NCBI GenBank assembly: GCA_036830905.1
Contig: DAISNS010000106.1
Coordinates: 1-5,585, forward strand
Source: Thermocaproicibacter sp002397355
GTDB lineage: Bacteria > Bacillota > Clostridia > Oscillospirales > Acutalibacteraceae
Direction of reading: 5' to 3'
Length of the DNA: 5,585 nucleotides
In this document: positions 1-5,585 of the stretch, in pieces
Position numbering within the stretch: position 1 is the first letter of the stretch
Layout: every line of letters begins with the position of its first letter
Notes under the pieces: model-generated
What the model was told of the DNA's origin: nothing
Database searches by the model: none
The model's input: only the letters and a program-made list of their open reading frames with translations
Position numbers and translations under genes: made by a program

Positions 1-34
1 AGTGACGCCAACGGTATGGTTGGCGTCACTTTTT
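1..34. terminator. Intrinsic terminator hairpin, probably bidirectional, downstream of pfk
   Basis: Bases 1-12 and 19-30 are perfect reverse complements (AGTGACGCCAAC / GTTGGCGTCACT) around a six-base loop. On the plus strand the stem is followed directly by five T (30-34), a standard intrinsic terminator for a gene entering from the left of the window. Read on the minus strand, the same hairpin lies about 85 bases after the pfk stop and is preceded by an A-rich stretch, as in bidirectional terminators. The T-tract that would serve the minus strand lies outside the window, so termination of the pfk transcript here is inferred. Confidence 0.82.
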
Positions 35-115
35 ATGCGCCCGTTTCGGCGTGCGGCAGGTATTATGGCCCTTATGGGCTGTTGTTCCTACCTCACGTCC
101 CGCGTGGCGACTGAT

Positions 116-1192
116 TCAATCGCCGAAACTTACGCCGATGTCCCTTGCCGTCTGGATGACGTCGCAGTCGAGAGGAACGGTTTTCAACTTTCCAGCAACG
201 TCTTTCAGCGGCACCGGGACAATCACGTTGTTCCGCATTGCGACCATATATCCGTACTTTTCCTGCCGGATCAGCCGCGCCGCGGCCGCGCCGAAGCGCG
301 TGGAAAGCACGCGGTCGTAAGGGCAGGGGCTTCCGCCGCGCTGAATGTGGCCGGGTACGGTCACGCGGATTTCATGCCCGGTGATGTCTCCGAGTTCCTT
401 CGCCAGACGGTAGGAAACGGAGGGAAAATTCTCCACTTCCCTTTTTGCCTTCAGCTCTTTTTTGCTCATTTTGGACTCCGCCAGGGAGATGGCGCCCTCG
501 GCCACCGCGAGGATGGAAAAGCGTTTCCCGGCCTTGCTGCGCTGGTCAATTACCCTTGCGATGTTCTCCACTTTGTATGGAATTTCCGGGATCAGGATCG
601 CGTCCGCGCTGCCGGCGATGCCGGCGAACAGCGTCAGCCACCCCACCTTGTGCCCCATGATCTCGATGATGAAGATGCGTCCATGCGAGGTCGCCGTCGT
701 GTGGAGGCAGTCCAGAACGTTTGCGGCTACGCTCACGGCACTCTGAAAACCGAAGGTGATGTCGGTACCCCAAACGTCGTTATCGATCGTCTTCGGCAGG
801 GTGACGATGTTGAGCCCCTCCTCGCTCAGGAGGGCCGCGGTCTTGTGGGTGCCGTTTCCTCCGAGGATCACGAGGCAGTCGAGGCCCATTTTCTTGTAGT
901 TATCCTTCATGTTCTGGACCTTGTCAACGTTGTTCTCGTCGACGACGCGCATCAGCTTGTAAGGCTGGCGGCTCGTGCCGAGGATGGTCCCGCCCAGGTT
1001 GATGATGCCGGAAAAATCGTGCGAGGTCATTTTGTGGTAATTTCCCTCGATCAGCCCGCGGTATCCGTCTTCAATCCCGTAAATCTCAACGTTCCTGCCG
1101 AAATCGACGAACAACGCTTTCCCCAGCCCCCGGATCGCTGCGTTCAGGCCCTGGCAATCGCCGCCGCTTGTAAGAATACCAACTTTTTTCAT
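116..1192 (-). CDS. pfkA: 6-phosphofructokinase, group III-like (ATP or PPi donor uncertain)
   Basis: This 358-residue cytoplasmic enzyme is predicted to phosphorylate fructose 6-phosphate to fructose 1,6-bisphosphate in glycolysis. The PFK fold is clear along its length: GILTSGGDCQGLNA (residues 5-18), GGTILGTSR (67-75), GGNGT (111-115), PKTIDND (133-139, with catalytic-base Asp137), HGR plus EIMGHKVGW (170-185), AEG (231-233) and GHIQRGGSPCPYDR (281-294). It is longer than E. coli PfkA (320 residues), as is usual for group III enzymes. Donor-site residues are mixed: Gly114 matches the ATP-type glycine (E. coli 104), while Lys134 matches the PPi-type lysine (E. coli 124). Asn113 replaces the usual Asp at E. 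coli 103. The ATG start is preceded by AAGGG (1202-1206) about nine bases upstream. It follows ppk1 by 97 bases, where I see only a weak promoter candidate, so co-transcription is likely. The family is certain; the phosphate donor is not. Confidence 0.95.
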   Translation of the reverse strand: MKKVGILTSGGDCQGLNAAIRGLGKALFVDFGRNVEIYGIEDGYRGLIEGNYHKMTSHDFSGIINLGGTILGTSRQPYKLMRVVDENNVDKVQNMKDNYKKMGLDCLVILGGNGTHKTAALLSEEGLNIVTLPKTIDNDVWGTDITFGFQSAVSVAANVLDCLHTTATSHGRIFIIEIMGHKVGWLTLFAGIAGSADAILIPEIPYKVENIARVIDQRSKAGKRFSILAVAEGAISLAESKMSKKELKAKREVENFPSVSYRLAKELGDITGHEIRVTVPGHIQRGGSPCPYDRVLSTRFGAAAARLIRQEKYGYMVAMRNNVIVPVPLKDVAGKLKTVPLDCDVIQTARDIGVSFGD

Positions 1193-1289
1193 TCTTCTGC
1201 ACCCTTTTCAAAAGACATGATACTTTCTGTTTGATTCCATCGATACCGCGGTGTTCATGAAAATGCGGTGGATTTTTGCCGCTTCAATT
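1193..1289 (-). other. ppk1-pfk intergenic spacer, 97 bases
   Basis: The spacer contains the pfk SD (AAGGG, 1202-1206) and no convincing terminator: there is no GC-rich hairpin followed by a T-run on the minus strand. A TATCAT resembling a -10 box lies near 1217-1222, but the sequence 16-18 bases upstream of it (around TATCGA) does not resemble a -35 box. A short direct repeat CACCGC occurs twice. I conclude that pfk is mainly read through from ppk1, with at most a weak internal promoter. Confidence 0.45.
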
Positions 1290-3428
1290 CTATTCTCCCG
1301 ACGTAATCGGGCTGTGGAGCGGTTTCAACGGCTTTTTGTCGTCCTGCTCTGAAAGTTTGCGCTCCGTTTCATGCGCCATCCGGCTGAACTCTGTTTGGCA
1401 GTTGCATGGTATTTTTCCGCGCCGGCTGACATGCTCGTAGCTTTTGTCGCTTTTCATCCGCCTTGCGTTGATGTTGTCGCGCAGCATCACGTCGAGGATA
1501 TGGAATATCCGGTCTTTCAGCCGTGCGTCTTCCACGGGGAATACGAGCTCCACGCGGCGGTCCAGATTTCTCGGCATCCAGTCCGCGCTGCCGAGGTATA
1601 TCTTCGGATTCCCCGCGTTCTCAAAGCAGTAAATGCGGCTGTGCTCCAAGAGTTGACCGACGATGCTGATCACCTCGATGTTCTCACTTGCCCCCGGCAG
1701 GCCGGGAATCAGGCAGCAGATTCCGCGAACGATCAGGCGGATTTTCACGCCGGCGCGGCTTGCCTCATATAACAGGCCGATGATTTCCTCGTCGACGAGA
1801 GCATTGACTTTCACCGTAATTCCGCTGGGGAGGCCCTGCCTGGCATTCTCCGTCTCGCAGCGGATCCGGTATTCAAAGAAGCTGCGCATCCCGTGCGGCG
1901 CAACGATAAACTTGTTGTATTCCGGCGGGCGGCTGTACCCGGTCAGTACGTTAAAGAGGTTGCTCGCGTCCATGCCGAACGGTTCTTTGCAGGTGAAAAG
2001 GCCCAGGTCGGTGTAGATCTTTGCGGTGGAGTCGTTGTAATTGCCGGTGCCCATGTGCAGGTATCGGCGGATGCCGTCCTCCTCCCGCCGAACGACGAGC
2101 GCGATCTTGCAGTGCGTCTTCAGGCCGACTAGGCCGTAGATGACGTGGCAGCCTGCGCTTTCCAGTTTTTTCGCCCAGATGATGTTGTTTTCCTCGTCGA
2201 AGCGGGCCTTCAGTTCCACCAGGACGGTAACCTGCTTTCCGTTTTCCGCCGCCCGCATCAGCGCAGTCACGATGGAGGAATGCCCGCTCACGCGGTACAG
2301 CGTCTGCTTGATGGCAAGCACGTCGGCGTCTTCGGCTGCGGCCCGGATGAAGTCCACCACGATGTCGAAGCTGTCGTAGGGGTGGTGTACCAGGCAGTCT
2401 TTTTTGCGGATTGCCGCAAAAATATCGTCTTCCCCCCAAAAGTCCTCGGGCGGGTAGACCGGTGCGATCGGCAGGAAGCACAGCCTTTCATAGCCCGGCA
2501 GATTTGCAAATTTTGAAAAAAAAGTGAGATCCAGCGGCCCGGGCAGCGAATAGATGCTGTTCTCTTTCAGTTCCAGCATATCCAGCAGGAATTTGCGAAG
2601 GGCATTGTCGCAGTGCTGCAGCAGCTCAAGGCGGACGGGGTTTCCGCGTTTGCGCTTCTTGATGGACTTTTCAATCTCGATCATCAGGTCGTCGGATTCC
2701 TCGTCGATATCGAGATCGCTGTCTCGTGTGATACGGAAAGGACAGACGGCGAGGATCTTTTTTTCCTCGAAAAGCCGTTCCATGCAGTGCATGATGACAT
2801 TTTCCAGCAGGACAAAGCAGTTCCCGCTTTTTCCCGGGACTTTCAGGAAGCGGGAGAGAATCGACGGCACCTGCACGATGGCAAAGCAGTCTTCCCCGTC
2901 TTTGCTCCCGTCCAGACGCACGGCGATGTTCAGGCTTTTGTTGGCAAGAATCGGGAAAGGACGGCTGCGGTCGACCGCGAGCGGCGTCAGAACCGGGAAA
3001 AGGACCTTGCTGAAATATTCCGAAATATAGTCCAGCTGTTCTTCGTCCATCGCCTCCGGCTTGAGAAAAGAGACGCCGCACCTTTCCAGAGCGGGCAGAA
3101 TGGACCGGTGCAGGCAGGAATACTGCCTCTGCATGAATGTGTGGATCCTTTCCGAGAGGTCGGTGTACACTTCCGTCGGCGTCATACCGCTTGGATCGGG
3201 AGCGCTGTATTTTTCCGCAATCTGGTCCATTACGCCTGCGACGCGCACCATGAAAAATTCATCCAGGTTGCTGGCGGTGATGGCAAGGAAGCGGACGCGC
3301 TCCATCACGGGGTTCCCTTTTTCAAAAGCTTCTTCCAGCACCCGCGCGTTGAAATCCATCCAGCTCAGCTCGCGGTTATAATAGGGAATACGGTCGGGGC
3401 TTTCGGCCGCAACTTTTTTTTCTGCCAT
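1290..3428 (-). CDS. ppk1: Polyphosphate kinase PPK1
   Basis: PPK1 reversibly transfers the gamma-phosphate of ATP onto inorganic polyphosphate, at the membrane or in the cytoplasm. The 712-residue length is normal for the family. The N-terminal domain opens with YYNRELSWMDFNARVL (16-31) and SNLDEFFMVRVAG (53-65). The middle domain has FPVLTPLAVD (144-153) and RPFPILANKSLN (156-167). The two C-terminal phospholipase-D-like domains keep the catalytic set: Arg379 (TLYRV), Arg409 (ELKARFDE), the phosphorylated His439 (GLKTHCK) and His596 (LEHSRIY). These lie four positions after E. coli R375, R405, H435 and H592. HMGTGNYN (458-465) and SADWMPRN (614-621) are also intact, so activity is expected. 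The last 45 or so residues form a charged, Lys/Glu-rich tail of no recognised function. The ATG is supported by AGAGG (3436-3440) seven bases upstream. It starts 28 bases after the ppx-like stop, implying one operon. Confidence 0.98.
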   Translation of the reverse strand: MAEKKVAAESPDRIPYYNRELSWMDFNARVLEEAFEKGNPVMERVRFLAITASNLDEFFMVRVAGVMDQIAEKYSAPDPSGMTPTEVYTDLSERIHTFMQRQYSCLHRSILPALERCGVSFLKPEAMDEEQLDYISEYFSKVLFPVLTPLAVDRSRPFPILANKSLNIAVRLDGSKDGEDCFAIVQVPSILSRFLKVPGKSGNCFVLLENVIMHCMERLFEEKKILAVCPFRITRDSDLDIDEESDDLMIEIEKSIKKRKRGNPVRLELLQHCDNALRKFLLDMLELKENSIYSLPGPLDLTFFSKFANLPGYERLCFLPIAPVYPPEDFWGEDDIFAAIRKKDCLVHHPYDSFDIVVDFIRAAAEDADVLAIKQTLYRVSGHSSIVTALMRAAENGKQVTVLVELKARFDEENNIIWAKKLESAGCHVIYGLVGLKTHCKIALVVRREEDGIRRYLHMGTGNYNDSTAKIYTDLGLFTCKEPFGMDASNLFNVLTGYSRPPEYNKFIVAPHGMRSFFEYRIRCETENARQGLPSGITVKVNALVDEEIIGLLYEASRAGVKIRLIVRGICCLIPGLPGASENIEVISIVGQLLEHSRIYCFENAGNPKIYLGSADWMPRNLDRRVELVFPVEDARLKDRIFHILDVMLRDNINARRMKSDKSYEHVSRRGKIPCNCQTEFSRMAHETERKLSEQDDKKPLKPLHSPITSGE

Positions 3429-3429
3429 T

Positions 3430-3445
3430 GCAAAGCCTCTTTTGC
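3430..3445 (-). promoter_or_regulatory. ppk1 ribosome binding site within a small hairpin
   Basis: In the mRNA, GCAAA (3445-3441) can pair with TTTGC (3434-3430), leaving the SD bases AGAGG (3440-3436) in the six-base loop, seven bases before the ppk1 ATG. A five-bp, AT-containing stem is weak and would melt easily, so this may only slightly tune initiation. It is described mainly because it decides the ppk1 start. Confidence 0.5.
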
Positions 3446-3456
3446 GTACGGTATGC

Positions 3457-5031
3457 TCAGATCAGGTCCTGCCTGATCTTCAGCACGGGGTAGAGGCCGA
3501 ACACCTCCTTAAAGTAAGTTGAGGACTGCTCGAACGCCCATTTTTCTAAAAAAATATTTTCGTTTGACTTTGCGGAGACGAGCATCTGGTCGTCTTTCAG
3601 TTTTACGGTTACGTCCTTGATCTTCTGCCTCCGCGATTTGTCCAGCGAATTCGCAAGGCGGAAAATCGCCACCAGCTTGGCGATGATCGTGCGGTCGGCC
3701 TCTGGCATGGCGATGTATTCCACGCTGCGGAAGTCCGGGACGGAATACTCGTTGTAGCGCGCCACATAAGCGGCGAGTAGGGTATCCTGCTTCGTTATGC
3801 CGTAGATGTCCGTATGGCGGATAATATCGAAGCTCGCCCCGAGGTGTTCCTTGACCGCAACGTAGTGGCCGCTCTCGTGCAGGATGGCTGCAAGCTCCAA
3901 AACAAGGCGCTGGCTGTTTCCCATCCCGTGCAGGTGTTTGATGCGGTCGAAAATCGTGCAGGCGATCTCCCGCACGGCATCGGTATGCGCCCGGTCGCAG
4001 TGATAGTTTTCCGCAATGTGCCGGGCGCAGGAAATCGCGTTCGCATGCACGTAATCCTCGTATTCTTTGCGGCGTTTCGGGACCAGGATTTGGTGCATGA
4101 GCGCGTCCCAGAGATTGATCTGGGGCGAAAGGATCTGCTGCGCGGCGGTTTTGCCGACGATCTGCATGTGTATGGCGAGCGCGGAATAAAGGATTTCCGC
4201 CACGTCTTCGGAAAGATTGTAGCGCTGGGAGATTTTGTCAGGCCGCAGCGAGCGGATGGATTGAAAAAGTTTGGTGACCTCTTTTACGGATATGCGGCAG
4301 AAGCCGTTGTCCTGCTCGGCTCCGCAGAGCCGCGTGATGAGCTTCATGTCGTTTCCGATCAAAATAATGTTGTGGATATCAAATTGCGTCAGGTTTTGGT
4401 AGCCGAGGATCGTCCCGAGGTACTCCTCCACGACGGAACCGAAATCCTCCGTCTGGTTCTGAATGGTGTAAAGCATGTCGTGCAGCTTCAGCGCGCCGAT
4501 GGGCACATTCTGGGAATAAATCATTGTGCTTCCGTCGTAAACGGCCGCGCCGATTGTGCCGGTGCCGATAAACGCGAAGAGTGAGCATCCGGGCTCGAGC
4601 GCGCCGGCGTCTTTCAGGGAGGAGAGAATTTCAAAATTCACATATGTTTTTTCCTGGTCGGCCTCCAGCACTTCCACATTCAGCTTGTTTTGAACTTTGA
4701 GCTGGTCCAGCACGAAGGCGCGGTTTTCCGCTTCCCGCAGCGCCGTAGTGGCCACGGCGTAGTACTTGGTGACTTCATATTCTTTCATCAGCGCGGAAAA
4801 GCCCTTCAGCGCCTTGCTCATCTCGCGGAAACATTCGTAGCTGACCTTCTTTTCCGTAAAGACCTCATGCCCGAGCGATAGGGGATATGTGATCCGGTCC
4901 AGCTTGTGGATCCGGCCTTTTTGCAGCTGAGCGATATACAGCAGCAGATCGCTGGAACCAATGTCGATCACCGCCGCTGTTTTCGGGTATTTTTTATTCA
5001 TTGCGGCACCGCCCATTTCTGATTTTTGCAT
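3457..5031 (-). CDS. ppx: Ppx/GppA phosphatase-family protein with C-terminal HD-like domain; degenerate active site
   Basis: Ppx/GppA proteins hydrolyse terminal phosphates of polyphosphate or convert pppGpp to ppGpp, using an actin-like ASKHA fold. Numbering uses the 524-residue form starting at ATG 5029-5031. The N-terminal ASKHA part has AAVIDIGSSDLLLYIA (19-34) and ATTALREAEN (94-103), both diagnostic. A C-terminal helical HD-like domain contains AAILHESGHYVA (381-392) and IIRHTDIYGI, as in long E. coli-type Ppx. Key motifs are altered: the usual DIGSNS is DIGSSD (23-28), the second phosphate motif DIGGGS is FIGTGT (154-159), and the SGxEEA-type acidic motif reads EADQEK (123-128). Catalysis may therefore be weak, altered or lost. 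Start choice is uncertain. ATG 5031 has AAGGCAGG just upstream; ATG 5001 (MNKKYPK) matches the usual family start but has a weaker SD; GTG 5055 is also open. Being first in the unit with ppk1, it is most likely a polyphosphate hydrolase or sensor. Confidence 0.9.
   Translation of the reverse strand: MQKSEMGGAAMNKKYPKTAAVIDIGSSDLLLYIAQLQKGRIHKLDRITYPLSLGHEVFTEKKVSYECFREMSKALKGFSALMKEYEVTKYYAVATTALREAENRAFVLDQLKVQNKLNVEVLEADQEKTYVNFEILSSLKDAGALEPGCSLFAFIGTGTIGAAVYDGSTMIYSQNVPIGALKLHDMLYTIQNQTEDFGSVVEEYLGTILGYQNLTQFDIHNIILIGNDMKLITRLCGAEQDNGFCRISVKEVTKLFQSIRSLRPDKISQRYNLSEDVAEILYSALAIHMQIVGKTAAQQILSPQINLWDALMHQILVPKRRKEYEDYVHANAISCARHIAENYHCDRAHTDAVREIACTIFDRIKHLHGMGNSQRLVLELAAILHESGHYVAVKEHLGASFDIIRHTDIYGITKQDTLLAAYVARYNEYSVPDFRSVEYIAMPEADRTIIAKLVAIFRLANSLDKSRRQKIKDVTVKLKDDQMLVSAKSNENIFLEKWAFEQSSTYFKEVFGLYPVLKIRQDLI
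3459..3479 (-). repeat. Eight-bp inverted repeat at the end of the ppx-like gene
   Basis: AGATCAGG (3459-3466) and CCTGATCT (3472-3479) are perfect reverse complements with a five-base loop. The hairpin covers the last codons and the start of the stop codon of the ppx-like gene, directly before the 28-base gap to ppk1. It lacks a following T-run, so it is not an intrinsic terminator. It could be an intercistronic RNA stem affecting mRNA stability or coupling, or a coincidence of coding sequence. Confidence 0.5.
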
Positions 5032-5074
5032 TGCCTGCCTTGCATGATACAGCACGGAAGCCCCGCTACCGATT

Positions 5075-5093
5075 CGCGGCGGAAAGGGCCGCG
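5075..5093 (-). promoter_or_regulatory. GC-rich hairpin in the leader of the ppx-ppk1-pfk unit
   Basis: CGCGGC (5075-5080) and GCCGCG (5088-5093) pair perfectly around a seven-base loop, about eight bases downstream of the expected transcription start. A second, imperfect stem (GGTAGC / GCTTCC around 5056-5070) follows. Neither is followed by a T-run, so they do not form a simple attenuator. They may act in mRNA stability or translation control. I recognise no riboswitch class here. Confidence 0.45.
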
Positions 5094-5107
5094 CTTTGAC
5101 TGATTTT

Positions 5108-5136
5108 ATTATATCAAATCCAAAGACGCCTCACAA
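5108..5136 (-). promoter_or_regulatory. Sigma-A promoter of the ppx-ppk1-pfk unit
   Basis: On the minus strand there is a perfect -10 box TATAAT (5108-5113) preceded by TGA, giving an extended -10. It is separated by 17 bases from a -35-like TTGTGA (5131-5136), which matches four of six consensus positions. Transcription should start near 5101, giving a leader of about 70 bases to ATG 5031. The promoter lies between the rpmB terminator and the ppx-like gene, so the three-gene unit is transcribed separately from rpmB. Confidence 0.85.
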
Positions 5137-5153
5137 GAATATTCGGCGTTTTT
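5122..5153. repeat. Inverted repeat surrounding the -35 box of the operon promoter
   Basis: Bases 5122-5130 (AAAGACGCC) pair with 5145-5153 (GGCGTTTTT) over nine positions with one G-T wobble on the plus strand. The 14-base centre holds the -35 box (5131-5136) and the perfect palindrome GAATATTC (5137-5144). On the plus strand it resembles a weak terminator ending in T. As double-stranded DNA it sits where a repressor or activator operator would be. Its role is inferred only from position. Confidence 0.4.
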
Positions 5154-5174
5154 CCGTTCTTTGATACTGCCTGC

Positions 5175-5215
5175 AAATAAAAAGAGCAAAACGCCTTTTT
5201 CGACGTCTTGCTCTT
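5175..5215 (-). terminator. Intrinsic terminator of rpmB
   Basis: On the minus strand AAGAGCAAGACG (5215-5204) pairs with CGTTTTGCTCTT (5193-5182): 12 bp with one G-U pair and a ten-base loop. It is followed by a T-rich tract ending in TTTATTT (to 5175). It begins about 23 bases after the rpmB stop codon and should separate rpmB from the downstream ppx-ppk1-pfk unit. Confidence 0.9.
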
Positions 5216-5238
5216 CATCTTCGGATTTGCTTTCCCCG

Positions 5239-5427
5239 TCAAACGGCACGCGTCACTTTACCGGACCGCAGGCAGCGGGTGCAGGCGTAAATCCTCTTGG
5301 GAGAACCGTTCACGATCGCCTTCACACGCCTCACGTTCACCTTCCAGGTTCTGGCGGAACGGCGGTGGGAATGGGAAACCTGATTGCTGAAGACGACTTC
5401 TTTGCCGCAAATATCGCATTTTGCCAT
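5239..5427 (-). CDS. rpmB: 50S ribosomal protein L28 (bL28), zinc-binding form
   Basis: This 62-residue protein is a component of the large ribosomal subunit. It begins MAKCDICGKEVVFSNQVSHSH, a diagnostic L28 start, and continues with the basic RRSARTWKVNVRRVKA segment that contacts rRNA. Two cysteine pairs, CDIC (Cys4, Cys7) and CTRC (Cys49, Cys52), form the probable zinc site of the four-cysteine (C+) type. The length is typical of the short Gram-positive form. The start is firmly set by a strong SD, GAAGGAGGTG (5435-5444), with its AGGAGG core nine bases before ATG. It has its own promoter and terminator, so it appears to be monocistronic. Confidence 0.98.
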   Translation of the reverse strand: MAKCDICGKEVVFSNQVSHSHRRSARTWKVNVRRVKAIVNGSPKRIYACTRCLRSGKVTRAV

Positions 5428-5434
5428 TTATCTG

Positions 5435-5444
5435 CACCTCCTTC
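5435..5444 (-). promoter_or_regulatory. rpmB: Strong Shine-Dalgarno site of rpmB
   Basis: GAAGGAGGTG contains the complete AGGAGG core (5437-5442) and lies at a suitable distance from the ATG at 5425-5427. It is the strongest ribosome binding site in the window, as expected for a highly expressed ribosomal protein gene. Confidence 0.9.
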
Positions 5445-5476
5445 AAAAAGAGCTGAGTCATCAGGACAATAAGTAT

Positions 5477-5505
5477 ATTTTATCAGATCGGCGCGAAGAA
5501 TGCAA
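5477..5505 (-). promoter_or_regulatory. Sigma-A promoter of rpmB
   Basis: On the minus strand, TTGCAT (5500-5505) and TAAAAT (5477-5482) are separated by 17 bases. The -10 box is preceded by TGA, giving an extended -10 element. A run of six A (5509-5514) directly upstream of the -35 could act as a short UP-like element. The start near 5470 would give a leader of about 43 bases carrying the strong SD. Confidence 0.85.
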
Positions 5506-5514
5506 GGCTTTTTT

Positions 5515-5585
5515 GCCGCGCTGCCCGTCCTTGTAAATTGCAACTTTAAATGACCGCCCATCACGCTGCCCCGAAAAAGCGCTCG
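5515..5585. other. Right-edge intergenic sequence with no supported gene
   Basis: No coding region with a credible start, ribosome binding site or recognisable protein is seen upstream of the rpmB promoter. On the minus strand the edge reads AGCGCTTTTTC, which could be the trailing arm and T-run of an upstream terminator whose other arm lies outside the window. This cannot be tested here. Confidence 0.35.

Noticed and set aside
69..80. Small GCCC/GGGC hairpin between the pfk stop and the left-edge terminator
   Set aside because: It has only four bp and no following T-run; the much stronger hairpin at 1-30 is the better terminator.
2..1234. 410-residue plus-strand open frame opposite pfk
   Set aside because: It lies fully antisense to an unmistakable phosphofructokinase. 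Its translation has low-complexity, His/Asp/Val-rich composition typical of an antisense frame in GC-rich coding DNA, and it runs through the terminator at the left edge. No SD or known domain is seen.
1217..1245. Possible internal promoter before pfk (TATCAT as a -10 box)
   Set aside because: No acceptable -35 box is found 16-18 bases upstream and there is no extended -10 TG, so it is too weak to call.
2613..3476. 287-residue plus-strand open frame opposite ppk1
   Set aside because: It is antisense to conserved PPK1 coding sequence, has no recognisable domain and no supporting ribosome binding site. It is explained by the codon bias of the real gene.
3814..4584. 256-residue plus-strand open frame opposite the ppx-like gene
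   Set aside because: It is an antisense shadow of a clear Ppx/GppA-family gene, with no start signal or family resemblance.
5161..5472. 103-residue plus-strand open frame opposite rpmB
   Set aside because: It covers the rpmB terminator and the antisense strand of a certain ribosomal protein gene, with no domain or SD.
5337..5564. 75-residue minus-strand frame overlapping rpmB and its promoter
   Set aside because: It would be translated through the rpmB promoter and SD in another frame, lacks an SD of its own, and has no recognisable motif.
5569..5585. Possible partial minus-strand terminator at the right edge (AGCGC followed by five T)
   Set aside because: Only one potential arm and a short T-run are present; the matching arm would lie outside the window, so a hairpin cannot be shown.

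Overview
The window is a compact, conventionally organised stretch of bacterial chromosome in which all four recognisable genes lie on the minus strand. In transcription order (right to left) they are rpmB (ribosomal protein L28), a Ppx/GppA-family gene, ppk1 (polyphosphate kinase) and a phosphofructokinase gene. The moderately high GC content, strong Shine-Dalgarno (SD) sites, sigma-A promoters with extended -10 elements, four-cysteine L28 and group-III-like phosphofructokinase all suggest a Gram-positive anaerobe. My best guess is Clostridia, perhaps the Oscillospirales/Ruminococcaceae side. This is inferred from protein style, not from a database match.

Layout from the right edge: 5428-5585 holds the rpmB promoter and short leader; rpmB is 5239-5427; its intrinsic terminator is at 5175-5215. 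A second, near-consensus promoter at 5108-5136 then starts what looks like a three-gene operon. After a GC-rich, foldable leader come the ppx-like gene (3457-5031), ppk1 (1290-3428, 28 bases downstream) and pfk (116-1192, 97 bases further on). A perfect 12-bp hairpin at the left edge (1-30) probably ends this unit and may also terminate a converging transcript. No RNA gene, mobile element, CRISPR array or insertion sequence is visible.

How the genes fit together: PPK1 reversibly makes polyphosphate from ATP, and Ppx/GppA proteins normally hydrolyse polyphosphate or pppGpp. The phosphofructokinase commits fructose 6-phosphate to glycolysis and carries the lysine (PKTIDND) typical of pyrophosphate-type and mixed group III enzymes, together with the glycine typical of ATP users. 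The arrangement therefore links storage phosphate metabolism with the main control step of glycolysis.

Nothing here is clearly a new system. The points most worth a second look are the degenerate phosphate-binding motifs of the ppx-like protein, the unusual donor-site combination of the phosphofructokinase beside polyphosphate genes, and the inverted repeats around the operon promoter and leader. The long plus-strand open frames opposite pfk and ppk1 are read as shadows.
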